DNA of 64,000 nt from positions 2,093,501 through 2,157,500 of the forward strand of contig NZ_JQMR01000001.1 of NCBI RefSeq assembly GCF_000744825.1, written 5' to 3'. The notes below the pieces were generated by a model, which saw nothing but the letters and a program-made list of their open reading frames with translations, did no database searches and was not told the DNA's origin. The position numbers and the translations under genes are program-made. Origin of the DNA: Carnobacterium mobile DSM 4848 (lineage in GTDB: Bacteria > Bacillota > Bacilli > Lactobacillales > Carnobacteriaceae). Positions 52,022 through 60,437 of this stretch are shown piece by piece; position 1 is the stretch's first letter; each line of letters opens with the position of its first letter.

Positions 52022-52933
52022 TTAAGGAATAGGGTTGCCAGCAGTTCGATAAATGTTATACCATTCTTCACGAGATAGAACCATTTCTGAAGCTTGAGCA
52101 TATTGTTTTAACCGCTCAGGCGTCATGGTTCCCACAATTGTTTGAATCCGAGCAGGGTGACGTAAAATCCATGCAACAGCAGTTCCGGAATTATCTAATC
52201 CGTACTTTTCACCGATTTCTTTCAGTTTAGCGTTTATTTCCGGATAAGCATCATTATCAATGAATACTCCGCCTTCAGCTTTAACAGGAGACCAAGCTTG
52301 GATAGTCATATCCTTCAGCCGGCTGTAGTCCAAGACACTTCCATCGCGGTTGATTGCATTTTCATGTTTAGTATTTACATTGATTCCAGCATCTATTATT
52401 CCTGTATGCATCACACTCAATTGTAATTGGTTGACGATTAAATCTTGCTCAATGGTTTTTTTCAACAGATCAATCTGCATGGGATTATGATTGCTGACTC
52501 CAAAGTGCCGAACCTTCCCGCTTTTTTCCAACTCATTGAAAGCTTCAGCTACTTCTTCTGGTTCGACTAAAGCATCCGGACGGTGCAGCAGGAGAATATC
52601 AAGATAATCTGTTTTTAAACGGCTCAGACTTTCGTTAACAGACTGAATGATATGTTTCTTTGAAAAATCATAATAACCAGTACGTATCCCCACTTTGCTT
52701 TGAATGATCATTTTATCTCTGATGGAGGACCGCAAATCGACTGCTTCAGAAAAAACTTCCTCTGATTTGCCTTTGCCGTAAATATCAGCATGGTCAAAAA
52801 AATTGACTCCTAAATCCAAAGCATTTTGAACAACAGCTGTCGCCTCTTTAGCCGTTAATCGATTCATTGACATACAGCCTAATCCGATATTCGAAACCAT
52901 TAAATCACTAGTACCTAATTGTATTTTTTTCAT
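52022..52933 (-). CDS. Aldo/keto reductase
   Basis: The 303-aa protein is an NADPH-dependent aldo/keto reductase. The catalytic set is visible: Asp and Tyr in NFFDHADIYGKGKSEE (about 44-59), Lys in QSKVGIRTG, and His in LLLHRPDAL. The C-terminal half has AWSPVKAEGG and IVGTMTPERL, typical of the YdhF/YcsN group. Substrate is unknown. Start is preceded by AAAGGAG. On the minus strand an extended -10 (TGGTATACT) lies about 75 bases upstream. Confidence 0.9.
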   Translation of the reverse strand: MKKIQLGTSDLMVSNIGLGCMSMNRLTAKEATAVVQNALDLGVNFFDHADIYGKGKSEEVFSEAVDLRSSIRDKMIIQSKVGIRTGYYDFSKKHIIQSVNESLSRLKTDYLDILLLHRPDALVEPEEVAEAFNELEKSGKVRHFGVSNHNPMQIDLLKKTIEQDLIVNQLQLSVMHTGIIDAGINVNTKHENAINRDGSVLDYSRLKDMTIQAWSPVKAEGGVFIDNDAYPEINAKLKEIGEKYGLDNSGTAVAWILRHPARIQTIVGTMTPERLKQYAQASEMVLSREEWYNIYRTAGNPIP

Positions 52934-53056
52934 TGTTTATTTCTCCTTTATCCAGTATTTATTGACGAAACTTTTAGTATTTAATAAATAGGCCTTCAAA
53001 AGTATACCATTAGTTAGAAAGCGGATACAACTGTCTGCCTTTGTTTGTTTGTGGAT

Positions 53057-53094
53057 AAATAAAATGAACAGATGGTTAGCTGTTCATTTTATTT
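53057..53094. terminator. Free-standing 15-bp hairpin in a divergent gap
   Basis: AAATAAAATGAACAG (53057-53071) pairs perfectly with CTGTTCATTTTATTT (53080-53094), followed by TTT. It looks like a terminator, but it lies between two divergent genes, so no annotated gene ends here. Confidence 0.6.
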
Positions 53095-53137
53095 TTTAGA
53101 TATTCCTATCCCAATTAATAAATATTTCACAAAAGTG

Positions 53138-53166
53138 TTGACAGAATAAATGGATAAGATTATAGT
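53138..53166 (+). promoter_or_regulatory. Promoter of the TrmB-TSUP-OCD operon
   Basis: TTGACA (53138-53143), a 17-base spacer and TATAGT (53161-53166) form a near-consensus sigma-A promoter. TAGTAG (53163-53168) and CTACTA (53182-53187), 13 bases apart, overlap the -10 and could be the operator of the regulator it drives. Confidence 0.8.
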
Positions 53167-53226
53167 AGTAACTGAAGGTAGCTACTAACTAATGTGATTT
53201 ATTTCACTAAAGAAGGAGGCAAGATA

Positions 53227-54027
53227 ATGGAAAACATCTTGTTGGTCTTGAAAGAATACCATTTTTCAGAATATGAAATCCTTGTATACATCACTTTATT
53301 AAAAAAGAGCAATCAAACTGGATACGAAATCAGTAAAAATTCTAGTGTGCCTCGCTCAAAAGTATATAACCTATTAGAGATTTTATTAAAAAAGGGGATA
53401 GTTATTGGCAGTAAAACAGAGCCGGTTCGTTATCAAGCAATTTCTGCGCAAGAATTAGTAGATAAACTAAGAAAAAAAACAAAAACTGATTTTGAGGTAA
53501 TTGAAGAAATTCTAGGAAGTATTCAAGAAATGGAAGAAACAGAAACCTTATGGAACTTATCGGAGTATGACCAAGTAATAGAAAAAATACTGCAATTAAT
53601 TGAAAAAGCACAAGAAGACATTTACTTACAAGTATGGGAAGAAGACTTGTCAGAAGAAATGGTTGAACGATTAAAACAAGCCGAACAACGAATAGAGAAA
53701 TTTGTAGTTATTTTATTTAGCGCCCAACATCATTATGAATTGCCCTTCAACCGGTTTTACAAACACGGTTTCGAAGCAGACAAACTTGATGATTATGGAA
53801 GCCGTTGGATCAATGTTGTAGCGGATTCTCAAGAAGTTGTTTATGGTACTTTACCTAAAGAACAACCCGATGTTATCTGGACTCGTAATCATTCTATGGT
53901 GAAACTAGCTAAAGAATACATTATCCATGATGCTTATAATCTGCGGATGATTGAACAATTAGAAGACCCGGCCATGCAAGTATTTGGACGAGATTTAAAT
54001 CACATTAGAAAAATTTATGAAAAATAA
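53227..54027 (+). CDS. TrmB-family transcriptional regulator
   Basis: The protein has 266 aa from ATG 53227, which follows AAGGAGG; the longer frame from 53194 has no ribosome site. The N-terminal winged helix (about 1-75, LKEYHFSEYEILVYITLL and SVPRSKVYNLLEILLKKG) is typical of TrmB. The C-terminal part (about 110-260) resembles the TrmB ligand-binding, phospholipase-D-like domain, as in EKAQEDIYLQVWEED. TrmB regulators were first studied as sugar sensors in archaea. Here the gene heads an operon with a permease and an OCD-family enzyme, so the ligand may be an amino-acid-like compound. Confidence 0.88.
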   Translation: MENILLVLKEYHFSEYEILVYITLLKKSNQTGYEISKNSSVPRSKVYNLLEILLKKGIVIGSKTEPVRYQAISAQELVDKLRKKTKTDFEVIEEILGSIQEMEETETLWNLSEYDQVIEKILQLIEKAQEDIYLQVWEEDLSEEMVERLKQAEQRIEKFVVILFSAQHHYELPFNRFYKHGFEADKLDDYGSRWINVVADSQEVVYGTLPKEQPDVIWTRNHSMVKLAKEYIIHDAYNLRMIEQLEDPAMQVFGRDLNHIRKIYEK

Positions 54028-54047
54028 AAAATTTGGAGGAAACTAAA

Positions 54048-54935
54048 ATGACTACAGTATTATTAACCTTGATTGTGATTGTCAATTTGTTTTTTGTGGC
54101 TGCATTTGTGAAGGATTTAATAAGGAATAAAAATGAAATGATGAATGAACCGGCAAACACTATTGCATTATCTTTTACATCGTTTTTTACTTTTTTGCTT
54201 TCTACTTTTGGCATTTCAGATTTTGCTATTGGAACGGTATTATACCAAAAATTAAAATGGGTTCCATTAAAAAAACTGCCTGGTACGTTAAACGCTCAAT
54301 GTGTTATTCCAGTTGCCGCAATGGCTCTTTCTTATATTACTTCCATTGATGTAGGAATCAAGACTTTGGCTGTTTGTATCATCAGTCAAGTGATTGGTGC
54401 GTATATAGGACCACGTTTTGTAGTGAAGTTACCGGAAAAAACCATCAAACAGTTTGTTTCAATTGGTTTGACAATAGCTGCCCTGTTGATATTGGCAGGA
54501 AAGTTCAATTTAATTTCTTCTAACGGAACAGCAACTGAATTGTACGGTATAAAATTAGCAGCAGCCGGTATTTTATTATTTGTGTATGGTGCGTTAAATA
54601 ATATTGGAATTGGATCATATGCGTTAACAATGGCAACTATTTATGCTTTGGGCATGAATCCCGCAGCTGCATTTCCAATCATGATGGGGGCTTGTACATT
54701 CTCAGTTCCAATCGGCAGCATGCAATTTGTAAAATTCGGTGAATACAGCCGTAAAATAACGTTGTTCGCTTCTACTTTCGGAGTGCTTGGAGTATTAACA
54801 GCTGTTTACTTTGTAAAATCATTAAATACAAGTATGTTACAATGGTTAGTCATTGTAGTCTTATTGTATACAGCAGTCAGCATGATGATGGAACTACGTA
54901 AATCGAAAAGAAGTATTGCAAATGAAGGAATTTAA
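54048..54935 (+). CDS. TSUP/TauE-SafE family permease
   Basis: The 295-aa protein has eight or so membrane helices and the repeated TSUP architecture. FTSFFTFLLSTFGISDFAIG near residue 40 and GALNNIGIGSYALTMATIYALGMNPAAAFPIMMG near 185, each partly cited, are the two repeat signatures. The family moves sulfite, sulfonates, sulfur compounds or other small anions across the membrane; direction and substrate are unknown here. ATG 54048 follows TTGGAGGAA. It is flanked by the TrmB regulator and the OCD gene with short gaps, so one transcript is likely. Confidence 0.87.
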   Translation: MTTVLLTLIVIVNLFFVAAFVKDLIRNKNEMMNEPANTIALSFTSFFTFLLSTFGISDFAIGTVLYQKLKWVPLKKLPGTLNAQCVIPVAAMALSYITSIDVGIKTLAVCIISQVIGAYIGPRFVVKLPEKTIKQFVSIGLTIAALLILAGKFNLISSNGTATELYGIKLAAAGILLFVYGALNNIGIGSYALTMATIYALGMNPAAAFPIMMGACTFSVPIGSMQFVKFGEYSRKITLFASTFGVLGVLTAVYFVKSLNTSMLQWLVIVVLLYTAVSMMMELRKSKRSIANEGI

Positions 54936-54950
54936 AAAGGAGCGAAAAAA

Positions 54951-55943
54951 ATGATTATTTTGACTAAAGAAGATATGCAAAAGGTATTCTCAATGAAAGA
55001 AGCCATTGAAGCAGATAAAGAAGCTTTACGTCTCTTCTCTGAAGGACAGAGTACCGTACCGTTACGAACAAATATTGATATACCAGCATATGAAGGCCAA
55101 AGTCTTTATATGCCGGCCTATGTAGGTGGCGAAAATCAAGCTTTAGGAGTGAAAATCGTTTCCGTTTATCCAAATAATATTCACAAAAAATTGCCGAGTG
55201 TGCCAGCTACGATGGTCGTTCTCAATTCAGAAACAGGCATGGTAGAAGCAGTAATGGATGGAACGTATTTGACACAACTGCGTACAGGAGCAGTTCAAGG
55301 AGCAGCAACGGATATACTAGCAAGAAAAGATGCTGAAATTGCTGCATTATTTGGGACTGGCGGACAAGCCGTTACACAACTTGAAGCGATGCTGACAGTT
55401 CGTCCGTTGAAAGAAGTTCGGATCTTTGACGTAGATCAAGACCGTTGTCAGAAATTTGTAGAAGAAATGTCAGAAAAATTTTCGGCTTTCGGAACCAAAA
55501 TGACGGCTGTAAAATCTGCTGAAGAAGCTGTCTCAGGAGCAGATATCATTACTTCTGTGACCACTTCTAAACAAGCAACATTTGAAGGGAAATTTGTTAA
55601 AGAAGGAGCCCATATTAATGGAGTTGGAGCTTACACTCCTGAAATGCATGAAATTCCTGCAGACATTATTGTGAAAGCAAATAAAGTTATATTCGATACA
55701 ACTGAAGGTGTGCTGGCAGAAGCTGGAGATATCATAACACCGTTAGAAAAAGGAATAGTTGAAAGAAGCCATTATCAAGGAGACTTAGGAGAAGTCATGC
55801 TGGGAAAAATCAAGGGTCGCGAAAGCGATACAGAAATCACTGTCTTTAAAACAGTCGGAACAGCTGTATTAGATGTTGTGACAGCTGAGAAAATCCTGCA
55901 AAAAGCTATAGCTCAAAAAGTTGGAACAGAAATCAATATGTAA
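54951..55943 (+). CDS. Ornithine cyclodeaminase / mu-crystallin family protein
   Basis: The 330-aa protein has the OCD fold: an N-terminal substrate domain with YMPAYVGGENQALGVKIVSVYPNN, partly conserved Lys and Arg (AVMDGTYLTQLRTGA), and a Rossmann domain with ALFGTGGQAVTQLEAM (about 130-145). Members include ornithine cyclodeaminase, alanine dehydrogenase, ketimine reductases and N-((2S)-2-amino-2-carboxyethyl)-L-glutamate dehydrogenases. The subtype cannot be read by eye. AAAGGAGCG precedes the ATG. Operon partners suggest turnover of an amino acid or cyclic imine linked to the TSUP permease. Confidence 0.87.
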   Translation: MIILTKEDMQKVFSMKEAIEADKEALRLFSEGQSTVPLRTNIDIPAYEGQSLYMPAYVGGENQALGVKIVSVYPNNIHKKLPSVPATMVVLNSETGMVEAVMDGTYLTQLRTGAVQGAATDILARKDAEIAALFGTGGQAVTQLEAMLTVRPLKEVRIFDVDQDRCQKFVEEMSEKFSAFGTKMTAVKSAEEAVSGADIITSVTTSKQATFEGKFVKEGAHINGVGAYTPEMHEIPADIIVKANKVIFDTTEGVLAEAGDIITPLEKGIVERSHYQGDLGEVMLGKIKGRESDTEITVFKTVGTAVLDVVTAEKILQKAIAQKVGTEINM

Positions 55944-55953
55944 TGAACAGAAA

Positions 55954-55984
55954 AGAGAGTCTGGGGCTTGTCCCAGACTCTCTA
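55954..55984 (+). terminator. Terminator after the OCD gene
   Basis: A perfect 12-bp stem, AGAGAGTCTGGG with CCCAGACTCTCT, and a 6-base loop. The 3' side lacks a long U tract. It can serve the convergent stress gene too. Confidence 0.75.
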
Positions 55985-56004
55985 ATGATTTAATTTTAAA
56001 ATAG

Positions 56005-56595
56005 TTATTCTGGAATGTCTCTTTGTTGATCGGTCCCTGGAGAAATGGGCATACTTGGGTTTTCAGTTGGGTGGTTTCCACCATATGAACCATCTGATTC
56101 TTTAAGTGGAATGCCACCAACGGTTGCTTCAGCGTCATTATTTTCATTAGTCGGCACGTCAGAATGAGCAGCTGAATATTCGCCTACATTCGGAACCGTG
56201 TTATTATTTTGACCTTGAATAGGTCTGCGACTAGTCTTATTGTTTGTCTGGATAGTGTCAGATTCCAATGCTTCTTCAACAAGAATGACGTAACCGCCAT
56301 TTTTAATCGCTTTATTGTAGCGTTCAGTAATAGCTGGATCTAGGTTGTACTTGCCAAGCGGATTCTTAGCATCTCCGTCAGTGAAAACATCTCTGGCTCG
56401 ATCCCAGATAGATTGGTGATTTTCTCCAGTTACCGTATCAACATCAGCAATAGTTAAACTTTCAATTGCGCCTTTATTTTCTTTATAGGTTACAACCGTA
56501 ATATCATCGGCTGCATATCCCTCGACCAACAAGTGTTCGACTTCTGCTGCGGCTTCTTCAACGGACTGGTATGCACTTTTAAAAAATTTTGGCAT
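56005..56595 (-). CDS. YflT-domain general stress protein
   Basis: The 196-aa protein has one N-terminal YflT/GSP17M-like domain (about 1-110): YQSVEEAAAEVEHLLVEGYAADDITVVTY and NGGYVILVEE, cited in part. A low-complexity tail rich in Asn, Gly, Pro and Ser follows. Proteins of this family are stress-induced and of unknown function. Its N-terminal domain is related to that of the protein at 57504, and the two flank dps. AGGAGG precedes the start. Confidence 0.85.
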   Translation of the reverse strand: MPKFFKSAYQSVEEAAAEVEHLLVEGYAADDITVVTYKENKGAIESLTIADVDTVTGENHQSIWDRARDVFTDGDAKNPLGKYNLDPAITERYNKAIKNGGYVILVEEALESDTIQTNNKTSRRPIQGQNNNTVPNVGEYSAAHSDVPTNENNDAEATVGGIPLKESDGSYGGNHPTENPSMPISPGTDQQRDIPE

Positions 56596-56753
56596 ATTGT
56601 TTTCCTCCTAATAGCATATTGTTGTCTACACACTTATCATACCAAATAAAGAAAGGGCTCCCAAATATAAAAGCTTATGGAGAATAAAAAAAGCTTTGAA
56701 TAGTCTAAAAAAAGAAAAGCCCTAATAAAAAGTTAAAAATAAAAGAGCTATGG

Positions 56754-56806
56754 TTGGACAAGTACTATTCTTTTGATTATACTAATTATAAAGTGATAAA
56801 CACTTT
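56754..56806 (+). promoter_or_regulatory. dps promoter with PerR box
   Basis: TTGGAC (56754-56759) and TATACT (56778-56783) are 18 bases apart. TTATACTAATTATAA (56777-56791) matches the PerR consensus TTATAATNATTATAA in all but one base and covers the -10. A second palindrome, AAAGTG-ATAAA-CACTTT (56790-56806), follows. Confidence 0.75.
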
Positions 56807-56832
56807 AATATTTTATTAGGAGGAAGAAGAAC

Positions 56833-57306
56833 ATGGCTCAAACGAATACCGAAGTAAAAAGTACATTGAATAATCTGGTGGCAACTCATGGGGTTTTCAT
56901 TACAAAATTGTACCAACATCATTTTTACGTACAAGGACCGCACTTCTTTACACTTCACATAAAATTTGAAGATTTATACAAAGAAACAACAGAACACTTT
57001 GATGAATTAGCAGAACGCTTGCTGGCAATCGGCGGTAAACCTTATGCTACATTACAAGAATTTTTGGAACATTCTTCTATTAAAGAAAGACCTTATACAG
57101 AAAAAGTGCCTGCAGAAGAGATGGTGGTCTCTGTGGTAGCAGATTTCCGTATTTTAAGAGATGACTTGGCAGCTGCTATTACGTTGACTGGTGAAGAAGG
57201 CGACGATGTCACACAAGATATATTAATTGCCTACAAAACAGAAGTTGACAAAAATATCTGGATGTTACAAGCTTTCCTTGGTAAAGACCCGTTGGAAGGC
57301 GAGTAA
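56833..57306 (+). CDS. dps: Dps family ferritin-like protein
   Basis: Dps oxidises and stores iron, often protecting DNA from peroxide. The 157-aa protein has the ferroxidase ligands His and Asp/Glu in FFTLHIKFEDLYKETTEHFDELAERLL (about 40-67), cited here as one family block in two halves, LHIKFEDLYKETTEHFD and ELAERLL. The segment HHFYVQGPHFF replaces the more common NWxVKG but keeps the pattern. The PerR box upstream fits known control of dps/mrgA. TAGGAGGAAG precedes the ATG. Confidence 0.92.
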   Translation: MAQTNTEVKSTLNNLVATHGVFITKLYQHHFYVQGPHFFTLHIKFEDLYKETTEHFDELAERLLAIGGKPYATLQEFLEHSSIKERPYTEKVPAEEMVVSVVADFRILRDDLAAAITLTGEEGDDVTQDILIAYKTEVDKNIWMLQAFLGKDPLEGE

Positions 57307-57330
57307 GACTAACTTAATAAACGACTTTAT

Positions 57331-57363
57331 AAAAGCAGCGGATTTTTTCTCCGCTGCTTTTAC
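57331..57363 (+). terminator. dps terminator
   Basis: AAAAGCAGCGGA (57331-57342) pairs perfectly with TCCGCTGCTTTT (57350-57361). Confidence 0.85.
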
Positions 57364-57420
57364 TTATGGAAAAAAATGATAACTGAAGGATGATGCGGAA
57401 TGGAAGCGCAGTCGTATTAA

Positions 57421-57449
57421 TTGTGTCTCCTATCATTTATTAGTATAAT
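57421..57449 (+). promoter_or_regulatory. Promoter of the YsnF-like gene
   Basis: TTGTGT (57421-57426), 17 bases, TATAAT (57444-57449). It is a sigma-A type; no sigma-B site is seen, in line with the absence of SigB from most Lactobacillales. Confidence 0.6.
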
Positions 57450-57503
57450 AAAAATTGTACAGATAGATTGTATTTTATTATTATACTAAGGAGTGGTAAA
57501 GTT

Positions 57504-58517
57504 ATGAGTAAATTTGTCAAAGGTAGTTACGAAACGGCATCAGCAGCTCAGCGAGCTATTGACGAATTAGTGGCTGAAGGATACTCGAAAAAAGATATCA
57601 CATTAGTTACGAATAAAGACATGAGTACTACTGTTCAAGATGAAGGCGTAGAAGTTACGACAAAAACAGATGTCGATCATGACGATGAATCAATGTGGGA
57701 AAAAATAAAAGATGCTTTTCGTATTGATCCTTATGATGAAACACCTGGGGACAATGATGATGTATTAGCTGATTATACAGATGATATCCGCAATGGCAGC
57801 ATTGTTGTTTTAGTAGATGGAATTAAAAATGATACCGCTGATTCACCATCAATGGATGATACGACGATGCCAAACACACCAACGTCCGGAATGACAGAAC
57901 CGATGGGAACAACTGATTTTGTTGATCCGACAGATACCGTCAGTTCAACGGGAGTGAATCCATCAATGGATGCTGCATCAGATACGATTGGAACAGATGA
58001 CACAAATCAATCAGTGCCGCCAGCAGATTGGGGAGGAGCCACTCAAGATATGACTCATGATACCGATATGGGCGTAGCACCAGATAATAGCACAGTGGAC
58101 AATACGGCAAGCAAGGATCTTTCAGACAAAGAAAAAATTAAATTACAAGAAGAAAAATTAGACGTAGACACGAAAGAAGTTCAAACTGGGGAAGTTCATG
58201 TAGATAAAGTGGTAACAGAAGAAACACAAACTGTTGAAGTACCTGTTAAGCATGAAGAAGTAAGAGTTGAAAGACGCCCAGTTACGGATGGAGAAACTGC
58301 TGATGAGGCAGATTTGAAAGATGAATCCTTCACTGTTCCAGTGGTTGAAGAACAAATAGAAGTGCATAAACGTCCTGTTGTAACAGAAGAAGTAATGATC
58401 GATAAAGACACCAAAGAAGATGTTAAACATGTTTCTGAAGAAGTTCGTAAAGAAGATATAGATATCCACATTGACGGAGATGTTCAAATCGAAGATAACG
58501 ATAAAGATAAACTATAA
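57504..58517 (+). CDS. YflT + DUF2382 (YsnF-like) stress protein
   Basis: The 337-aa protein joins an N-terminal YflT/GSP17M domain (about 1-110: VKGSYETASAAQRAIDELVAEGYSKKDITLV, then GSIVVLVDG) to an acidic Asp/Thr/Ser/Pro linker. The C-terminal DUF2382 domain (about 205-325) contains KEVQTGEVHVDKVV, VPVKHEEVRVERRPV and VTEEVMIDKDTKEDV. DUF2382 proteins are general stress proteins of unknown mechanism. Start 57504 follows AAGGAGTGG. The linker is very acidic, unlike neighbouring proteins. Confidence 0.88.
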   Translation: MSKFVKGSYETASAAQRAIDELVAEGYSKKDITLVTNKDMSTTVQDEGVEVTTKTDVDHDDESMWEKIKDAFRIDPYDETPGDNDDVLADYTDDIRNGSIVVLVDGIKNDTADSPSMDDTTMPNTPTSGMTEPMGTTDFVDPTDTVSSTGVNPSMDAASDTIGTDDTNQSVPPADWGGATQDMTHDTDMGVAPDNSTVDNTASKDLSDKEKIKLQEEKLDVDTKEVQTGEVHVDKVVTEETQTVEVPVKHEEVRVERRPVTDGETADEADLKDESFTVPVVEEQIEVHKRPVVTEEVMIDKDTKEDVKHVSEEVRKEDIDIHIDGDVQIEDNDKDKL

Positions 58518-58551
58518 TAAGTAAAGAAAGTTTTTTTTAAAAATTGGACAT

Positions 58552-58595
58552 GAAGACACAACCTAGTGATAGAAGCAGGTTGTGTCTTCTTTTTC
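58552..58595 (+). terminator. Terminator of the YsnF-like gene
   Basis: GAAGACACAACCT (58552-58564) pairs perfectly with AGGTTGTGTCTTC (58577-58589), then TTTTT. Confidence 0.9.
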
Positions 58596-58663
58596 GTTTC
58601 TATTCCAATCTGCTTCGTTGATGGTATACTAAGAAGGCGAATGAACAAAAGGAGAGGTTTTGG

Positions 58664-59236
58664 ATGGCGAGAGAGAAAAAATTTTCAACAGAAGATATTT
58701 ATGAAGAGACACATCAACTTTTAATGTCAGTCGGCTATGATAAATTTTCATTTGGTTTATTGGCCAGCTCATTGAATGTTTCAAGAGCAGCTATTTACAA
58801 ATATTATACCAATAAAGATGAATTGATTTATGATTATATGATTTCAGAAATGGAGCAAATGGTTGACGCTCTTGAAAAGCTAGATTGGGCTGCTGATTAT
58901 TTTGCTCAATTTCAACAGTTATTTGCTTTAATTTTTGAATACAGTGATATTCACCAAATCTCTTTCATGATTCCTGGCGATCGAATTGCCAATGAAGAGA
59001 AAATGAAAGAGAAAAAACAGCAATCGCAAGTACTGCACAAACGTTTTTTTGAACAGATTCAAACTTTTATTCAAACAGGACAGCAAAAAGGGCATATAAA
59101 AAATACCATACCCGAAAGCTTAATTATTGAGCTCATTTTTCACAGTGTAACGATTCCTAATCGGACTGGTCTTTCGCAAGAAAAACGAGCAGATTATTTG
59201 CAAGAAATTATTTGTCAGGGGATTTTTAATAAATAA
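58664..59236 (+). CDS. TetR-family regulator, probably of the adjacent HrtBA-like transporter
   Basis: The 190-aa protein has an N-terminal TetR helix-turn-helix (FGLLASSLNVSRAAIYKYYTNKDEL, about 26-50; the recognition helix is within LNVSRAAIYKYY). The C-terminal ligand domain is helical. It is directly followed by a permease and an ATPase, with palindromic sites in the 76-base gap. In Lactococcus (HrtR) and Enterococcus (FhtR) TetR haem sensors control the same transporter type. That this protein binds haem is inference; the residues that would coordinate iron are not evident to me. Confidence 0.88.
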   Translation: MAREKKFSTEDIYEETHQLLMSVGYDKFSFGLLASSLNVSRAAIYKYYTNKDELIYDYMISEMEQMVDALEKLDWAADYFAQFQQLFALIFEYSDIHQISFMIPGDRIANEEKMKEKKQQSQVLHKRFFEQIQTFIQTGQQKGHIKNTIPESLIIELIFHSVTIPNRTGLSQEKRADYLQEIICQGIFNK

Positions 59237-59237
59237 A

Positions 59238-59286
59238 GTGACACGAGTGTAACTTTGGGTTATAATGAAGTTACAACTTGCAAGTT
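59238..59286 (+). promoter_or_regulatory. Promoter and palindromes before the HrtB-like gene
   Basis: GTGACAC-GA-GTGTAAC (59238-59253) is a palindrome with one mismatch that resembles the TGACAC/GTGTCA operator of lactococcal hrtRBA. It overlaps the -35 TGACAC, 16 bases before TATAAT (59261-59266). A second perfect palindrome, AACTTGCAAGTT (59275-59286), follows. Both are good TetR-type operator candidates. Confidence 0.65.
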
Positions 59287-59312
59287 AGTTTATTTGAAAA
59301 GAGGCTGACAAA

Positions 59313-60437
59313 ATGTTTTTAGCACTAAAAGAATTAAGATATTCAAAAGGCCGTTTTCTGATGATCAGTTTGATCATTGTTCTAATCTCTTGGCTAGTCT
59401 TCTTTCTAGCAGGATTAGGGAACGGCTTATCCGACTTAGGAGCGGCTACTTTGAAGTATGCCGATGTAGATTATGCGGTGTATGAAGAAAAGTCCGATTT
59501 TACTTTTTCAAAATCAATGATATCGGAATCCATAGCAGATGATTTACTGAAAGAAGACGGAGTCAAAGCGGTAGCTCCATTTGGCACAGCATCTGCTTCC
59601 ATTCGTAACGCGGGAAGCGATAAAGAAGCAGCTTCGAAAGTCGACGTTTTAATTGCTGGCATCCGTCCTGGATCCTTTATGGAGCCTAAAGTGACGTCTG
59701 GCACTGCTTTAAAAGAAACAGATTCATTGGGCGTGATTGCAGATGACTCTTTGAAAGCAGAAGGGTTTAAACTAGGCGATGACTTAACTATTAGCGGTTC
59801 TAATGAAAAAATGAAGATCGTTGGTTTCACTAAGAATCAAACGCTAAGTCATCAACCGGTTGTCTTTACTTCATTAGATAAATTTCGAGATTATAAGTAT
59901 GCAGCTCCTGGTTCAGACAACGGAATCAAAGATGTTGTAAACAGCATCATGGTTCAAGGAAAAGACAGCGACCCTGAAAAAATAGCACAAGATGTGGAAA
60001 ACATTGAAGTAGGTACAAAAAAAGAAGTCATCAATGCGGTTCCAGGATATGCGGCAGAAAATGGAACGATCACAATGATGTTAGGTTTCTTGATCGTTAT
60101 TTCAGCTATTGTGATTGCAGTTTTCTTTTACATCTTGACGAATCAAAAAACACAGCAATTTGGCGTGATGAAAGCAATTGGCGGCAGCAACTGGTTTGTC
60201 ATTAAATCCGTGATCTCACAAGTCTTTATTTTATCTGTCATCAGTATTCTTGTGGGTGTAGGCTTAACTTATGCAACAGCAGCTATCCTGCCCGATTCAA
60301 TGCCATTTAACTTAGTGAATTCGCTTGTTATTTCTTATAGTTTGATTTTACTGGCTATCAGTGTAGTGAGTTCATTCTTTTCTGTTTTAAAAATTGCAAA
60401 AATTGATCCGTTAACAGCTTTAGGGAGGGTGGAATAA
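59313..60437 (+). CDS. hrtB: ABC transporter permease, HrtB-like
   Basis: The 374-aa protein has a membrane helix near 16-38, a large extracytoplasmic MacB-like domain (about 40-245) and three C-terminal helices (about 253-365). LKELRYSKGRFLMISLIIVLISWLVFF at the start, cited in part, and FFYILTNQKTQQFGVMKAIG resemble HrtB haem-export permeases. It overlaps the ATPase gene by one base. Next to a TetR regulator and cydAB, a role in clearing excess haem is likely. A peptide or lipid substrate cannot be excluded. Confidence 0.82.
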   Translation: MFLALKELRYSKGRFLMISLIIVLISWLVFFLAGLGNGLSDLGAATLKYADVDYAVYEEKSDFTFSKSMISESIADDLLKEDGVKAVAPFGTASASIRNAGSDKEAASKVDVLIAGIRPGSFMEPKVTSGTALKETDSLGVIADDSLKAEGFKLGDDLTISGSNEKMKIVGFTKNQTLSHQPVVFTSLDKFRDYKYAAPGSDNGIKDVVNSIMVQGKDSDPEKIAQDVENIEVGTKKEVINAVPGYAAENGTITMMLGFLIVISAIVIAVFFYILTNQKTQQFGVMKAIGGSNWFVIKSVISQVFILSVISILVGVGLTYATAAILPDSMPFNLVNSLVISYSLILLAISVVSSFFSVLKIAKIDPLTALGRVE

